DNA of 43,774 nucleotides from Arthrobacter sp. H5 (GTDB lineage: Bacteria; Actinomycetota; Actinomycetes; Actinomycetales; Micrococcaceae). Each line of letters begins with the position of its first letter. Position 1 is the stretch's first letter. The notes under the pieces are model-generated. The model had not been told where the DNA came from. It saw only the letters and a list, made by a program, of their open reading frames with translations, and ran no database searches. The position numbers and the translations under genes were made by a program. The DNA lies in contig NZ_KI914980.1 in the NCBI RefSeq assembly GCF_000520595.1, positions 7,369 through 51,142 on the forward strand, written 5' to 3'. Below are positions 17,601 to 26,599 of this stretch, one piece after another.

Positions 17601-17820
17601 GGCCACAGACCGGGCCTTTCGCATCGGGCAAAAGCAGCGTGTGCAGGTGCGCAAGTTCATCTGCAGGGGCACGCTCGAGGAGCGCATCGATGCCATGATT
17701 GAGGAGAAAACTGCGCTGGCGAACATGGTGGTTGGCGACGGCGAGGGGTGGCTTACCGAACTGTCCACCGCCAGCCTGCGTGACCTGTTCGCGTTATCCA
17801 AGGAGGCTGTTAGTGACTAA
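14611..17820 (+). CDS. SNF2-family DNA-dependent ATPase / helicase
   Basis: This 1069-residue protein has a large N-terminal region (about 1-580) matching the bacterial SNF2-associated domain. The ATPase core carries motif I [12 protein letters not shown] (about 619-630), motif II [8 protein letters not shown] (about 719-726) and motif III [10 protein letters not shown] (about 747). The C-terminal RecA lobe ends with [20 protein letters not shown] and the arginine-finger motif [11 protein letters not shown] (about 996-1006). It should translocate on double-stranded DNA and remodel protein-DNA complexes; its cellular task is unknown. TTG at 14611 is used, with GAAAGG 11 bases upstream. The next gene, a SWIM zinc-finger protein, starts inside its last codons, so the two are probably partners. 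Confidence 0.9.
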   Translation: [1069 protein letters not shown]

Positions 17821-18664
17821 GCGACGCTACGAGTCACCGTTCTTCCCGCCGTCCACGCCGCTGACTGTCGAAGGTGGTGTCAAGGCCCGAAGTATGCGTG
17901 GCGCCATCGGCACAAGCTGGTGGTCAGGACGGTTCATCGAAGTCCTCGAGAGTCTTGGAGTGGGTGGCCGGCTGCAGCGCGGCCGCAACTACGCCCGCCG
18001 TGGGCAAGTGATCTCACTCGATATTGATGCCGGCACGGTTCTCGCGAGCGTTCAGGGTTCACGCGCAAAGCCCTACCGGGTACGCATTGGGATGGCCGCG
18101 TTCGGCAAGGCAGAGTGGGCTTCCGTTGAGGAGGCGCTTGCCGGCAACGCCTGGTACGCCGCATCCCTCCTGGCGGGAGAAATGCCCGCAGATATCGAAG
18201 ACGTCTTCACCGCGGTTGGTCTGTCGCTGTTCCCGCGAAGTGCAAGTGAGTTGAGCCTGGACTGCTCCTGCCCCGACTGGGAAGTGCCGTGCAAGCATCT
18301 GGCTGCGGTTTTCTATCTGCTGGCCGAGGAATTCGACGAAGACCCGTTCCGCATTCTCGCTTGGCGTGGACGTGAACGTGAAGATCTGCTGGGTCGGATG
18401 CACGAAGCAGATTCCGGTGGCAGGCAGGAGGGACAAGCGGGTGCCCCGCTCACAGAAGTCCTGGACACCTTCTATGTCTGCCCCGCCCCCATCCCAGGGC
18501 AACGACGCCATATGGGCGGATCACTGCTGGTGGATCAGGTCCCCCCGGTGGACGTCATGGTCCGGTCACAACCACTTGTCGAAGTATTGCGTCCGGTCTA
18601 TGCGGCGCTACGAGCATCCGCCGAACCCCTGGAGTCTTCTTACACCAGGCGTTCCTCCGGATAA
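17813..18664 (+). CDS. SWIM zinc-finger protein coupled to the SNF2 helicase
   Basis: This 283-residue protein starts at GTG 17813, overlapping the helicase stop by eight bases, with a near-perfect AAGGAGG at 17800-17806 inside the helicase gene. The SWIM motif CSCPDWEVPCKHLAAVFY (C-x-C ... C-x-H, about residues 150-167) should bind zinc and DNA or protein. Upstream blocks RRYESPFFPPSTP and GTSWWSGRFIEVLE are typical of bacterial SWIM proteins encoded with SNF2 helicases. The residues after the finger are poorly conserved and the end (SSYTRRSSG) looks ragged. It presumably guides or regulates the helicase; this is inferred from coupling. Confidence 0.88.
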   Translation: MTKRRYESPFFPPSTPLTVEGGVKARSMRGAIGTSWWSGRFIEVLESLGVGGRLQRGRNYARRGQVISLDIDAGTVLASVQGSRAKPYRVRIGMAAFGKAEWASVEEALAGNAWYAASLLAGEMPADIEDVFTAVGLSLFPRSASELSLDCSCPDWEVPCKHLAAVFYLLAEEFDEDPFRILAWRGREREDLLGRMHEADSGGRQEGQAGAPLTEVLDTFYVCPAPIPGQRRHMGGSLLVDQVPPVDVMVRSQPLVEVLRPVYAALRASAEPLESSYTRRSSG

Positions 18665-18672
18665 TCGCGCAG

Positions 18673-20604
18673 TCAGGTCGACGTCGATGACCGGCATGGC
18701 AACCAGACCCTCATGGCGCCGGGGGCGCGGTTGCCCCAGTCCGCAAAAGGTATCGCCGTCACCGTGAGGGCAGCGGACGACGACGGCGGCTCGGCAGTAA
18801 ATCTCCGGTACAGCTCTGTTTCGGGTTGGCTTGAGTAGCACTCGATCTCCAGCAGCACCCGTGAATCGGCGGCAGCCCCGGGTTGCACACGCGGCGCAAC
18901 ACTCGCATCAACCACCAGGTCATCGACGGCCGCACCGGGAGGTAGGTCGACCTGCTCGATGCAATAGAGGACGGGTCCGTGTTCCAACGCGAGGCATCCC
19001 CGGACCGCGTCCACGCTGGGGTGGGCGCTGGTCCAGCGTGGCGTCAAATCCAGTCGCAGGCTCCACCGCGCATTGTCCTCGAGTGGTACGCGGAGGTAGC
19101 CATCGGCGTCCCGTTGCGCGCCGTAGTCGTTCCCGTCGCGCGTGAGAACCGTTGTTTCGGACCATCCGGGGATGCGCAGCGCAAGTTGGGTGCCGGGCAC
19201 CACCCTGCCGCGAACGGCGAGCTCGATGGTGCCATCGGCAGGATAGTCGGTGCGGACCTCAAGCACACCGTCGCCCAGATGCGCAGGAAGATCGATGTCA
19301 GCGTCGGCGCACTGGTGGAGCTGGAGCTCAGATTCAGTTGATGACGCCACATAGGCGGAGAGCTGTGCCACCACTCGGGCGATGTTCGGCGGGCAGCACG
19401 CACACGCGTACCAGGGTGTGCGCTCCCGGGCGCGTTCTCCTCGGAGTAGCGGTCCGGGCGCAACTGGAGTGGATTCGAATAAAAGAAGCGGGTGCCGGTC
19501 GCATCCACCGAAGCAGCAAGCGCGTTGTGGATCTCGCGTTCAATGACATCTGCATATACGGCGCCGCCAGACGCGAGCTGCATGCGCCAAGTCCACTGCA
19601 GGTCGGCGATCGTGGCGCAGGTCTCGGCATACGCGCGGTCCGACGGCAGCTCATAGTCATCGCCAAATGCCTCATCGCGGTGCCGTGAGCCGAACGCACC
19701 CGAGATGTACATTTTGCGCTCATGCGCGCTGGACCACTGGGCCCTCATAGCGTTAAGCAGCGCGTCTTCACCGGTCTCCAGATAGACGTCCGTAACCCCG
19801 GCATTGAGATAGAACTGCCGGACGGCGTGGCCCACTGCGGAGGTTGCCTCCCTGACGGGCGCATGATCCTGGAAGTAGCGGGCGCCAAAGCTACCGGCCT
19901 TCAGCAGTCCCTTTCCGCGCAGGTCGATCATCCGCTGGGCAAGCTGCAGATGGCGTTGTTCGCCGGTGTGCCGGTACAACTCGACAAGGGCGGTCTCGAT
20001 TTCAGGATGGCCGCAGATGCCCTCCTCGCCGGCGGAGCCGAACCGGCGTTCCACCAGATCCACGAAGCGGCGGGCAAGCTTCAGCAGGTCATCCCGGCCG
20101 GCTGCACGGTCCAACGCCACGGCGGCCTGCACCATGTGCCCCAGCACGTACAGCTCGTGCGTCCATTCCAGCTCAGCGAACTTCTTGTCCGGATGTACGC
20201 CCTGGGTCCAGGTCATGACGTATCCCGTGTTGTCCTGGACCCTTACCAATCAGGTCAATAACCTCGTCCAGCCAGTTGTCAAAACGGGTGGTGCCCGAGC
20301 GTGCAATCTCCCAGGCCACGGCCTCGATCGTTTTGTAGAGATCCGAATCGGCGAAGACGAAGCCACGGTGCGGTGCACCGGATTCGCCGATGATTCGGCG
20401 GAAGTTATCCAGCACACCGGACACCTCGAGCTGCTCCATGCAGTGTGGGATGGTTGCTTCCGCGTTACGATTTTGCCACTCGCCCAACCGACCCTCGCTG
20501 CGCAGACGCACGCTCCTCACATCCAGCGGACGGCTGGTGGAGTAGGCCGCTTTAGGCCAGGCAGGGGTAGCGGGTCCAGAGAGCGGGATGGGTTCTTTCA
20601 ACAC
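18673..20604 (-). pseudogene. GH127 beta-L-arabinofuranosidase, broken by two frameshifts
   Basis: Three frames together encode one GH127 enzyme. The N-terminal part starts at GTG 20604 or TTG 20601 behind AAAGGAG and runs to EVIDLI near 20250. The middle part takes over at VRVQDNTGYVMTW and runs to YSEENA near 19435. The C-terminal part resumes at WYACACCPPNIARVVAQ and ends in WGNRAPGAMRVWLP. The first break fits one extra G (CC at 20246-20247 on the plus strand); the second fits one missing base in 19421-19434. The zinc/catalytic residues of the family, Glu and Cys in YAETCA and the Cys pair in CACC, are all present. The intact enzyme would release beta-L-arabinofuranose from arabinan or extensin-type glycans. 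Decay is recent, or the breaks are assembly errors. Confidence 0.82.
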
Positions 20605-20674
20605 AGGCTCCTTTCGCTCGAACGTGGAAACGATCCCGCGCCTGCGCGCCGCCGTCGTCGTCGTTCCTCCTGCT

Positions 20675-21520
20675 TTAGGCGTTCCAGAGGCCGTAGGAGT
20701 CAGCAAGCGAGGAGATCTTCTGAGCACGGGCAAGCCGGGGCAGGTACGAGCCGTCTCCCACCACTGCACCGGAGGCATGCGCCTCCAACAGCTCATGGGC
20801 CCACTGGATCTCAGACAGGCTCGGCGAAAGCCCAATGTTGATGGTGTCCGTGGCGTCCGGCAGCAGGCACAGTTTGCCCGTCATGCCCATCGACGCGGTG
20901 ACCTTGCACGCTTCGAGAAGTTCGTCGCCCAACGCCCCGACGGTGGGGCCATCAATCGGGCCCGGCAATTGCCCCACCCTCGACGCGACCACCAGTTTGG
21001 AGCGGGCATAGGCCAATGCCATCGGAGCATCGGAGGCGCCGGTGTCACGGCGGAAATCACCCACGCCGAACGCCAGACGGAAGGTGCCCGGCGCACTGGC
21101 GATCGCCGTCGCATTTTCAATTCCGAGCGCCGACTCGATCAGCGCCAACACCGGGGTTCCGGCCTGAAGCCGCATTGCGGTGTGTGTGACCTGCTCGGGT
21201 TTCTCGGTCATAGCGAGCATGACGCCGCGCAGCCCGGGTGCTTTGGAGAGAGCGGCCAGGTCATCGGCCCAGTAGTCGGTTTCGATGCCGTTGACGCGGA
21301 CCCAGGCCGTCATGCCATTGGAGAGTGCTTCGACCACGCGCTCGCGGGCCTCCTGCTTGCCCTCGGCGGGAACGGCGTCCTCCATATCGAACACCACGGA
21401 GTCTGCCTCGGATGTCAGCGCAGGCACAAAGTTGGCTTCCGACGCAGCAGAGGCCAGCAGCCAGGAGCGGGAAAGTTTCGCGGGGAGCGCGGCTGCGCGG
21501 CTGTTTCTCAGGGTGGCCAT
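20675..21520 (-). CDS. HpcH/HpaI aldolase / CitE-like lyase family protein
   Basis: This 281-residue TIM-barrel protein belongs to the CitE/malyl-CoA lyase-like group. Visible markers are SVVFDMEDAVP (about residues 41-51), WVRVNGIETDYW with the conserved Arg, ALIESALGIENA with the metal-binding Glu, and FGVGDFRRDTG with the metal-binding Asp. It should make or cleave a C-C bond next to a carboxylate or CoA ester with Mg2+, but no CoA-transferase or acyl carrier partner lies nearby, so the substrate is unknown. It lies upstream of the GH127 gene on the same strand, 70 bases away, and may be co-transcribed. It is divergent from bcp. Confidence 0.82.
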   Translation of the reverse strand: MATLRNSRAAALPAKLSRSWLLASAASEANFVPALTSEADSVVFDMEDAVPAEGKQEARERVVEALSNGMTAWVRVNGIETDYWADDLAALSKAPGLRGVMLAMTEKPEQVTHTAMRLQAGTPVLALIESALGIENATAIASAPGTFRLAFGVGDFRRDTGASDAPMALAYARSKLVVASRVGQLPGPIDGPTVGALGDELLEACKVTASMGMTGKLCLLPDATDTINIGLSPSLSEIQWAHELLEAHASGAVVGDGSYLPRLARAQKISSLADSYGLWNA

Positions 21521-21732
21521 AAGTAGAACCTTACTGAACGGCCGTCGTCGTTATCCACCGCGTGACCGGGCGCATCCGTGAACACTACGAACTAAACCCC
21601 TCACGCAAGACGCGTTTCCGGCCGAACAGCGCCGATTGTGCGCGGTAATGTGGTTTGACCGGCACCATGTCCGAACTTAGACTTTTCATAATGCAATATT
21701 TAGATTCCGTTATATGAAAATGGAGCACGATT

Positions 21733-22203
21733 GTGACTGAGAAATTGACCCCCGGAGATACCCCCACGGCCTTCAATCTCCCCGATGCTTACGGCCAGCC
21801 CGTCAGCCTGGCGGAGTTCCGTGGCCGCAATGCCGTGATCTACTTCTACCCCAAGGCAGAGACTCCGGGGTGCACCACCGAGGCCTGCGACTTCCGCGAC
21901 AATCTGGCGTCGCTGCAGGGTGCCGGCTACAGCGTCATCGGGATTTCCCCCGATACCCCGGAAGAGCTTGCATCCTTTAGCAGCAATCATGGACTGGCTT
22001 ACCCGTTGCTCTCCGACGCCGACAATGCGATTGCAACTGCGTGGGGCGCCTACGGGGAGAAGCAGGTCAACGGCTCCACGGTTACGGGCGTCATCCGCTC
22101 GACGGTGGTGGTGGATCCAGCCGGGAAGGTTCAACTGGCTGAGTACGGCGTAAATGCCAAGGGCCATGTCGCGCGGCTCCGCGAGGAACTCGGCGTCGCG
22201 TAA
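21733..22203 (+). CDS. bcp: Thioredoxin-dependent peroxiredoxin, Bcp/PrxQ type
   Basis: This 156-residue peroxiredoxin has peroxidatic Cys47 in TPGCTTEACDFRD and resolving Cys52 five residues later, the atypical 2-Cys arrangement of Bcp. FYPKAETPG and the conserved IRSTVVVDPAGKV block complete the fold. It reduces hydroperoxides in the cytosol with thioredoxin. GTG at 21733 fits the family start, although the ribosome site (GGAGCACGATT) is modest. The upstream region is unusually A/T-rich (CATAATGCAATATTTAG) and probably holds the promoter. A long hairpin follows its stop by eight bases. Confidence 0.93.
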   Translation: MTEKLTPGDTPTAFNLPDAYGQPVSLAEFRGRNAVIYFYPKAETPGCTTEACDFRDNLASLQGAGYSVIGISPDTPEELASFSSNHGLAYPLLSDADNAIATAWGAYGEKQVNGSTVTGVIRSTVVVDPAGKVQLAEYGVNAKGHVARLREELGVA

Positions 22204-22211
22204 CCCTCTTG

Positions 22212-22284
22212 CATCGACTCTCCCCAAATGGACGTTCTAAGCACGTTTTCTGCTCTGAGAAGGTCCGTTTGGGGAGAGTCGATG
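22212..22284. terminator. Long-stem hairpin between convergent bcp and allB
   Basis: A 22-bp stem (22212-22233 with 22263-22284, one G-U pair) encloses a 29-base loop. The outer arm begins CATCGACTCTCCCC. It lies between convergent genes, six bases from the allB stop, so bidirectional termination is likely. The loop is longer than in ordinary intrinsic terminators and there is no T tract. Confidence 0.8.
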
Positions 22285-22289
22285 TGTAG

Positions 22290-23633
22290 TTACGCGGCGC
22301 CGCGGCGGATCAGGCGGCCCGTCGGCTTTTCCAGGTCCAGCACCTCACCGCGCAGGTAGGTTGAACGCACCACGCCGGAGAGCGCCTTGCCGGCGTACGG
22401 CGAGATCGGGTTCTTGTGGTGAAGCTTGGCGACGTCCACCACAAAGGTGTCGTCGGCGGCGAAAATCGAGAAGTCGGCGTCGTACCCAAGCGCCAGCTGC
22501 CCTTTGCGCTGCAGGCGAGCCAGTGCGGCCGGCCGCGCGGACATCCACTCCACAACCTGCTCCAGCGGAATGTCACGCTTCCTGGCCTCGGACCAAATCA
22601 GGGATAATCCAAGTTGCAGTGAGGAGACACCGCCCCACGCCACCCCAAAGTCGCCGTTCTCCAGGTCCTTCAGGTCCAGGGTCGACGGCGAATGGTCCGA
22701 CACGATGCAGTCGATGATCCCATCCTGCAGCCCCTGCCACAGCAGTTCCCGGTTGGATGCCTCACGGATGGGCGGGCAGCACTTGAACGCCGTCGCGCCG
22801 TTGGGGATCTCCTCCGACAGCAGCGTCAAGTAATGCGGACAGGTCTCCACGGTGAGGTGAACCCCGTCGCGCTTGGCTGACGCGATCATCGGCAACGCGT
22901 CCGACGACGACAAGTGCAGTATGTGCGCACGCGTACCCGTCCAGCGTGCCCGTTCAATGACCTCGGCGATCGCCACGTTCTCGGCGCCGCGGGGCCGGGA
23001 GGCAAGGAACCGTGAGTACTGGTCTCCCTCCGCCGACGGCGCACGGTCAATGGACCGGGAATCCTCAGCATGGACGATCATCAGCGAGTCGAAGGTCTTC
23101 AGCTCCGCCATGTCGTCCTCCATCTCATCGGCTTCGAGATGCGGGAACTCATCCACGCCCGAGTGCAGCAGGAAACACTTGAACCCGAACACGCCTTCAT
23201 CGTGCAACGGCCTAAGATCGGCCTTGTTCCCCGGGATGGCGCCGCCCCAGAACCCCACATCCACAAATGCCTGCGTTTCAGCAGCCGCACGCTTCTGCGC
23301 CAGCGCATCCACGTTGACCGTCGGCGGAATGCTGTTCAGCGGCATATCGATGATCGTAGTCACTCCCCCGGCTGCGGCCGCCTTCGTCGCTGAGGCAAAG
23401 CCCTCCCACTCGGTGCGTCCCGGCTCATTGACGTGCACATGGGAATCCACCAGCCCAGGAATCAATGTCTCATCCGGCGCCAGCTCAATGATCTGTGCAC
23501 CGTCCAGCCCATTGCCGAGCGGCTCCATTGCCACGATGACGCCGTCGCGGACGCCGATTTCGCGCGAAGCGATTCCCGCCGTCGTCATGATCCGCTCGCC
23601 GCGGATTACCAGGTCAAATGTCTGCTCACTCAT
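22290..23633 (-). CDS. allB: Allantoinase (cyclic amidohydrolase)
   Basis: This 447-residue cyclic amidohydrolase has metal-binding His65/His67 in DSHVHVNEPGRTEWEG and the carboxylated Lys152 in FGFKCFLLHSG. Further metal-site residues follow in ETCPHY and SDHSPST. HVNEPGR with TEWEGF is characteristic of allantoinase, in contrast to dihydroorotase and hydantoinase. It hydrolyses allantoin to allantoate. The ATG at 23633 has GGAGG upstream and shares one base with the stop of the glycerate kinase gene (TAATG), so it is translationally coupled as the last gene of the glyoxylate operon. Other purine-degradation genes are not in the window. Confidence 0.92.
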   Translation of the reverse strand: MSEQTFDLVIRGERIMTTAGIASREIGVRDGVIVAMEPLGNGLDGAQIIELAPDETLIPGLVDSHVHVNEPGRTEWEGFASATKAAAAGGVTTIIDMPLNSIPPTVNVDALAQKRAAAETQAFVDVGFWGGAIPGNKADLRPLHDEGVFGFKCFLLHSGVDEFPHLEADEMEDDMAELKTFDSLMIVHAEDSRSIDRAPSAEGDQYSRFLASRPRGAENVAIAEVIERARWTGTRAHILHLSSSDALPMIASAKRDGVHLTVETCPHYLTLLSEEIPNGATAFKCCPPIREASNRELLWQGLQDGIIDCIVSDHSPSTLDLKDLENGDFGVAWGGVSSLQLGLSLIWSEARKRDIPLEQVVEWMSARPAALARLQRKGQLALGYDADFSIFAADDTFVVDVAKLHHKNPISPYAGKALSGVVRSTYLRGEVLDLEKPTGRLIRRGAA

Positions 23634-24790
23634 TACTTTCCTCCACTCAATCCAACGCTCAGACCCACTCCAATGTGGGCGGCGATCTGTTGTCCAACCT
23701 GTCCCAGCAGCACGCCTGCATTGGCGATGCACTTGTCCACGTCCGGCTCCAGGTCCGTCAGTGCGTAGGTTATTTCGAAGCCGGCGGCCGCCAGCTGAGC
23801 CGCGCTCAGCACTGTCCGCCCGCACACCACAATCACCGGCACACCGGCGGCTGCCGCGGCCTGCGCCACCCCCAGCGGCGTCTTGCCGCCAAGGCTTTGT
23901 TCGTCGAGACTGCCCTCACCGGTGATCACCATGTCGGCGCCGCGCAGCTTCTCAGCTAGGCCGGTCAGTTCAAGCACGACGTCGATACCCGGGCGCCGCT
24001 GCGCGTTCAGCACCGCGAGGGCTGCGTATCCAACACCACCGGCAGCGCCGGATCCAGGAGCCGAAGCCATCGACTCGGCCCGTGGTCCGGTCTCCTTGGC
24101 CAAAACCCCCACAAACCGGGCAAGCGCAGTATCCAGTTCCGCGACGTCGTCGGGCGTTGCCCCCTTCTGCGGCCCGAAGACCGCAGCGGCGCCGCTGGCA
24201 CCCAGAAGAGGATTGTCGACGTCGGACGCGAGCGTAAAGGAAGCCGTCGCCAGCCGCGGATCCAGTCCCGAGAGATCAATCCAGGCGAGCTGGGCAAGAG
24301 CTGCACCACCGTGCGGAAGCTCCCTGCCGTTGTCGTCAAGCAATGCCGCACCCAATCCGGCAAGCATGCCCGCGCCGCCGTCGGTATTGGCGCTGCCCCC
24401 AACCCCGAGCATAATGTCGGTGCACCCGCGGTCCAGTGCAAACCGGATGAGCTGGCCCGTGCCCAGGCTCGTGGCATCGCGGGCGGCCGGCCGGCCACCT
24501 GGAAGAACCGCCAGCCCCGAGGCGAGCGCCATCTCAATGACAGCCTGCGATCCGCGGATTGCGATCGGTGCCTCAAGCTGATCACCGGTGGGCCCGGCAA
24601 CCGAGGTGACGTGGATGGCGAATCCGGCGGCGACGGCGGCATCGAGGGTTCCCTCGCCGCCGTCGGCCACCGGCGCCTTGTCAATGGTCAGCCCGCCGTT
24701 GATGCTCAACAGACCGGTTTCCAGATGAGCAGCAACTTCCGGTGCGGAGAGCGAACCCTTGAACTTGTCGGGTGCTATGACAATGCGCAT
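23633..24790 (-). CDS. glxK: Glycerate kinase (glycerate 2-kinase, GlxK/GarK family)
   Basis: This 385-residue protein begins MRIVIAPDKFKGSLSAPEVA, the family's signature N-terminus, and has GGEGTLDAAV, GVGGSANTDGGAGML and ITGEGSLDEQSLGGKTP blocks in the expected order. It phosphorylates glycerate, most likely to 2-phosphoglycerate, which enters glycolysis. ATG at 24790 is chosen; the frame is open further upstream, but only this start fits the family. It lies eight bases after gcl and overlaps allB by one base. It is the third enzymatic step from glyoxylate in this operon. Confidence 0.92.
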   Translation of the reverse strand: MRIVIAPDKFKGSLSAPEVAAHLETGLLSINGGLTIDKAPVADGGEGTLDAAVAAGFAIHVTSVAGPTGDQLEAPIAIRGSQAVIEMALASGLAVLPGGRPAARDATSLGTGQLIRFALDRGCTDIMLGVGGSANTDGGAGMLAGLGAALLDDNGRELPHGGAALAQLAWIDLSGLDPRLATASFTLASDVDNPLLGASGAAAVFGPQKGATPDDVAELDTALARFVGVLAKETGPRAESMASAPGSGAAGGVGYAALAVLNAQRRPGIDVVLELTGLAEKLRGADMVITGEGSLDEQSLGGKTPLGVAQAAAAAGVPVIVVCGRTVLSAAQLAAAGFEITYALTDLEPDVDKCIANAGVLLGQVGQQIAAHIGVGLSVGLSGGK

Positions 24791-24797
24791 GAACTTA

Positions 24798-26576
24798 TTA
24801 GACCAGCAGAGAGATCGCGGTGGGGGCGTCGTCGGCTGATTCGGCCAGGTCTTCGAACTCGTTGATCGCGTCGATGCCGGCTGCACCCATCGAGATGTTG
24901 GTAACCCGCTCCAGGATCACTTCAACCACCACAGGAACCCGGTATTCCTGCATGAGGGCGCGGGCCTTCTCGAAGGCGTCCTGCAGGTCATCGGCCTCGC
25001 GGACGCGGATGGCCTTGCAGCCCAGCCCTTCGGCAACCTTGATGTGGTCCACGCCGTAGCCGTCCAGCTCTGGTGCGTTCACGTTCTCGAAGGCCAGCGA
25101 CACGTGGTAATCCATCTCGAACCCGCGCTGCGCCTGACGGATCAGGCCCAGGTACGAGTTGTTCACCACCACATGGATGTACGGCAGCTGGAACTGCGCG
25201 CCCACGGCGAGCTCTTCAATCATGAACTGGAAATCATAGTCACCGGAGAGTGCGACGACGGTCGAAGTAGGATCCGCCTGAACGGCGCCCAGGGCTGCGG
25301 GCAGGGTCCAGCCCAACGGCCCGGCCTGACCGCAGTTGATCCAGTTGCGCGGCTCGTACACGTGCAGGAACTGTGCGCCGGCAATCTGCGACAGGCCAAT
25401 GGTGGACACGTAGCGGGTGTCCCGGCCAAAGGCCCGATTCATCTCCTGGTACACACGCTGCGGCTTCACCGGAACGTGGTCAAAGTTGGTCTTGCGCTGC
25501 ATGGTGGACTTCCGCTGCGCGCAGTCCTTCACCCAGGCATTCCAGTCCGGCAGGCCCTGGGTTTGCTGGCGTTCACGCGCAATCTCAACCAGCCCGCTCA
25601 GGGCTACACCGGCGTCGGACACTATCCCGAAGTCCGGCGCGAACACACGGCCAATCTGGGTGGGCTCAATGTCGATATGGATGAACTTGCGGCCCTTGGT
25701 GTACACATCCAGGGCGCCGGTGTGGCGGTTAGCCCAGCGGTTGCCGATGCCAATGACGACGTCGGATTCCAGCATGGTCGCGTTGCCGTAGCGGTGCGAG
25801 GTCTGCAATCCAACCATCCCGGCCATCAGCTCGTGGTCATCCGGGATGGATCCCCAGCCCATCAGTGTGGGAATCACGGGGATGTTCAGCAGTTCAGCCA
25901 GCTCAACCAACTGATCGGACGCGTTCGCGTTGATGATGCCGCCGCCGGCGATGATTACAGGACGCTCGGCTGCGATGAGCATGTCCAGCGCCTTTTCCAA
26001 CTGCCTGCGCGTGGCCGCCGGCTTGTGGACCTGCAGCGGCTCATAGGTATCGGGATCGAACTCGATCATGGTCTGCTGCACGTCAATCGGCAGGTCGATG
26101 AGCACGGGCCCGGGGCGTCCGGTGCGCATTTCGTGGAACGCTTTCTGGAACGTGCCTGGCACCTGGCCGGCTTCCATCACGGTGACGGCCATCTTGGTGA
26201 CGGGCGCGGCGATCGAGGCGATGTCCACCGCCTGGAAGTCTTCCTTGTGCAGCTTGGCCACGGGAGCCTGGCCGGTGATGCAGAGGATGGGGATCGAATC
26301 CGCCCAGGCTGAGTAGAGCCCGGTGATCATGTCCGTGCCGGCGGGGCCGGACGTACCGATACAGATACCGATGTTGCCCTCCTTGGCCCGGGTGAACCCC
26401 TCGGCCATGTGAGAGGCACCCTCAACGTGGCGGGCCAGAATGTGGTGGATGCCGCCGTGGGTCCGCATCGCGGAGTAAAAGGGATTGATGGCTGCTCCGG
26501 GCAGGCCGAACGCCGTGGTGGCGCCCTCCTTCTCCAGGATGGCAACGGCTGCGTCAACAGCGCGCATTTTAGGCAT
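24798..26576 (-). CDS. gcl: Glyoxylate carboligase (tartronate-semialdehyde synthase)
   Basis: This 592-residue thiamine-diphosphate enzyme matches E. coli Gcl along its whole length, with [17 protein letters not shown] near the start. Val51 (ARHVEGASH) stands where other ThDP enzymes have the catalytic Glu, a hallmark of Gcl. The ThDP/Mg motif is in [19 protein letters not shown] and continues to [10 protein letters not shown]. It joins two glyoxylates to tartronate semialdehyde with loss of CO2. It lies 23 bases after glxR, in the same operon, and needs FAD by family knowledge. Length and residues look fully functional. Confidence 0.97.
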   Translation of the reverse strand: MPKMRAVDAAVAILEKEGATTAFGLPGAAINPFYSAMRTHGGIHHILARHVEGASHMAEGFTRAKEGNIGICIGTSGPAGTDMITGLYSAWADSIPILCITGQAPVAKLHKEDFQAVDIASIAAPVTKMAVTVMEAGQVPGTFQKAFHEMRTGRPGPVLIDLPIDVQQTMIEFDPDTYEPLQVHKPAATRRQLEKALDMLIAAERPVIIAGGGIINANASDQLVELAELLNIPVIPTLMGWGSIPDDHELMAGMVGLQTSHRYGNATMLESDVVIGIGNRWANRHTGALDVYTKGRKFIHIDIEPTQIGRVFAPDFGIVSDAGVALSGLVEIARERQQTQGLPDWNAWVKDCAQRKSTMQRKTNFDHVPVKPQRVYQEMNRAFGRDTRYVSTIGLSQIAGAQFLHVYEPRNWINCGQAGPLGWTLPAALGAVQADPTSTVVALSGDYDFQFMIEELAVGAQFQLPYIHVVVNNSYLGLIRQAQRGFEMDYHVSLAFENVNAPELDGYGVDHIKVAEGLGCKAIRVREADDLQDAFEKARALMQEYRVPVVVEVILERVTNISMGAAGIDAINEFEDLAESADDAPTAISLLV

Positions 26577-26599
26577 GATGTTTTCCTTTGAAAGTCTGT

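Noticed and set aside
25044-26312. 422-codon plus-strand frame across gcl
   Set aside because: It is antisense to a gene that matches Gcl along its whole length; the translation is His/Val/Gly-rich shadow sequence.
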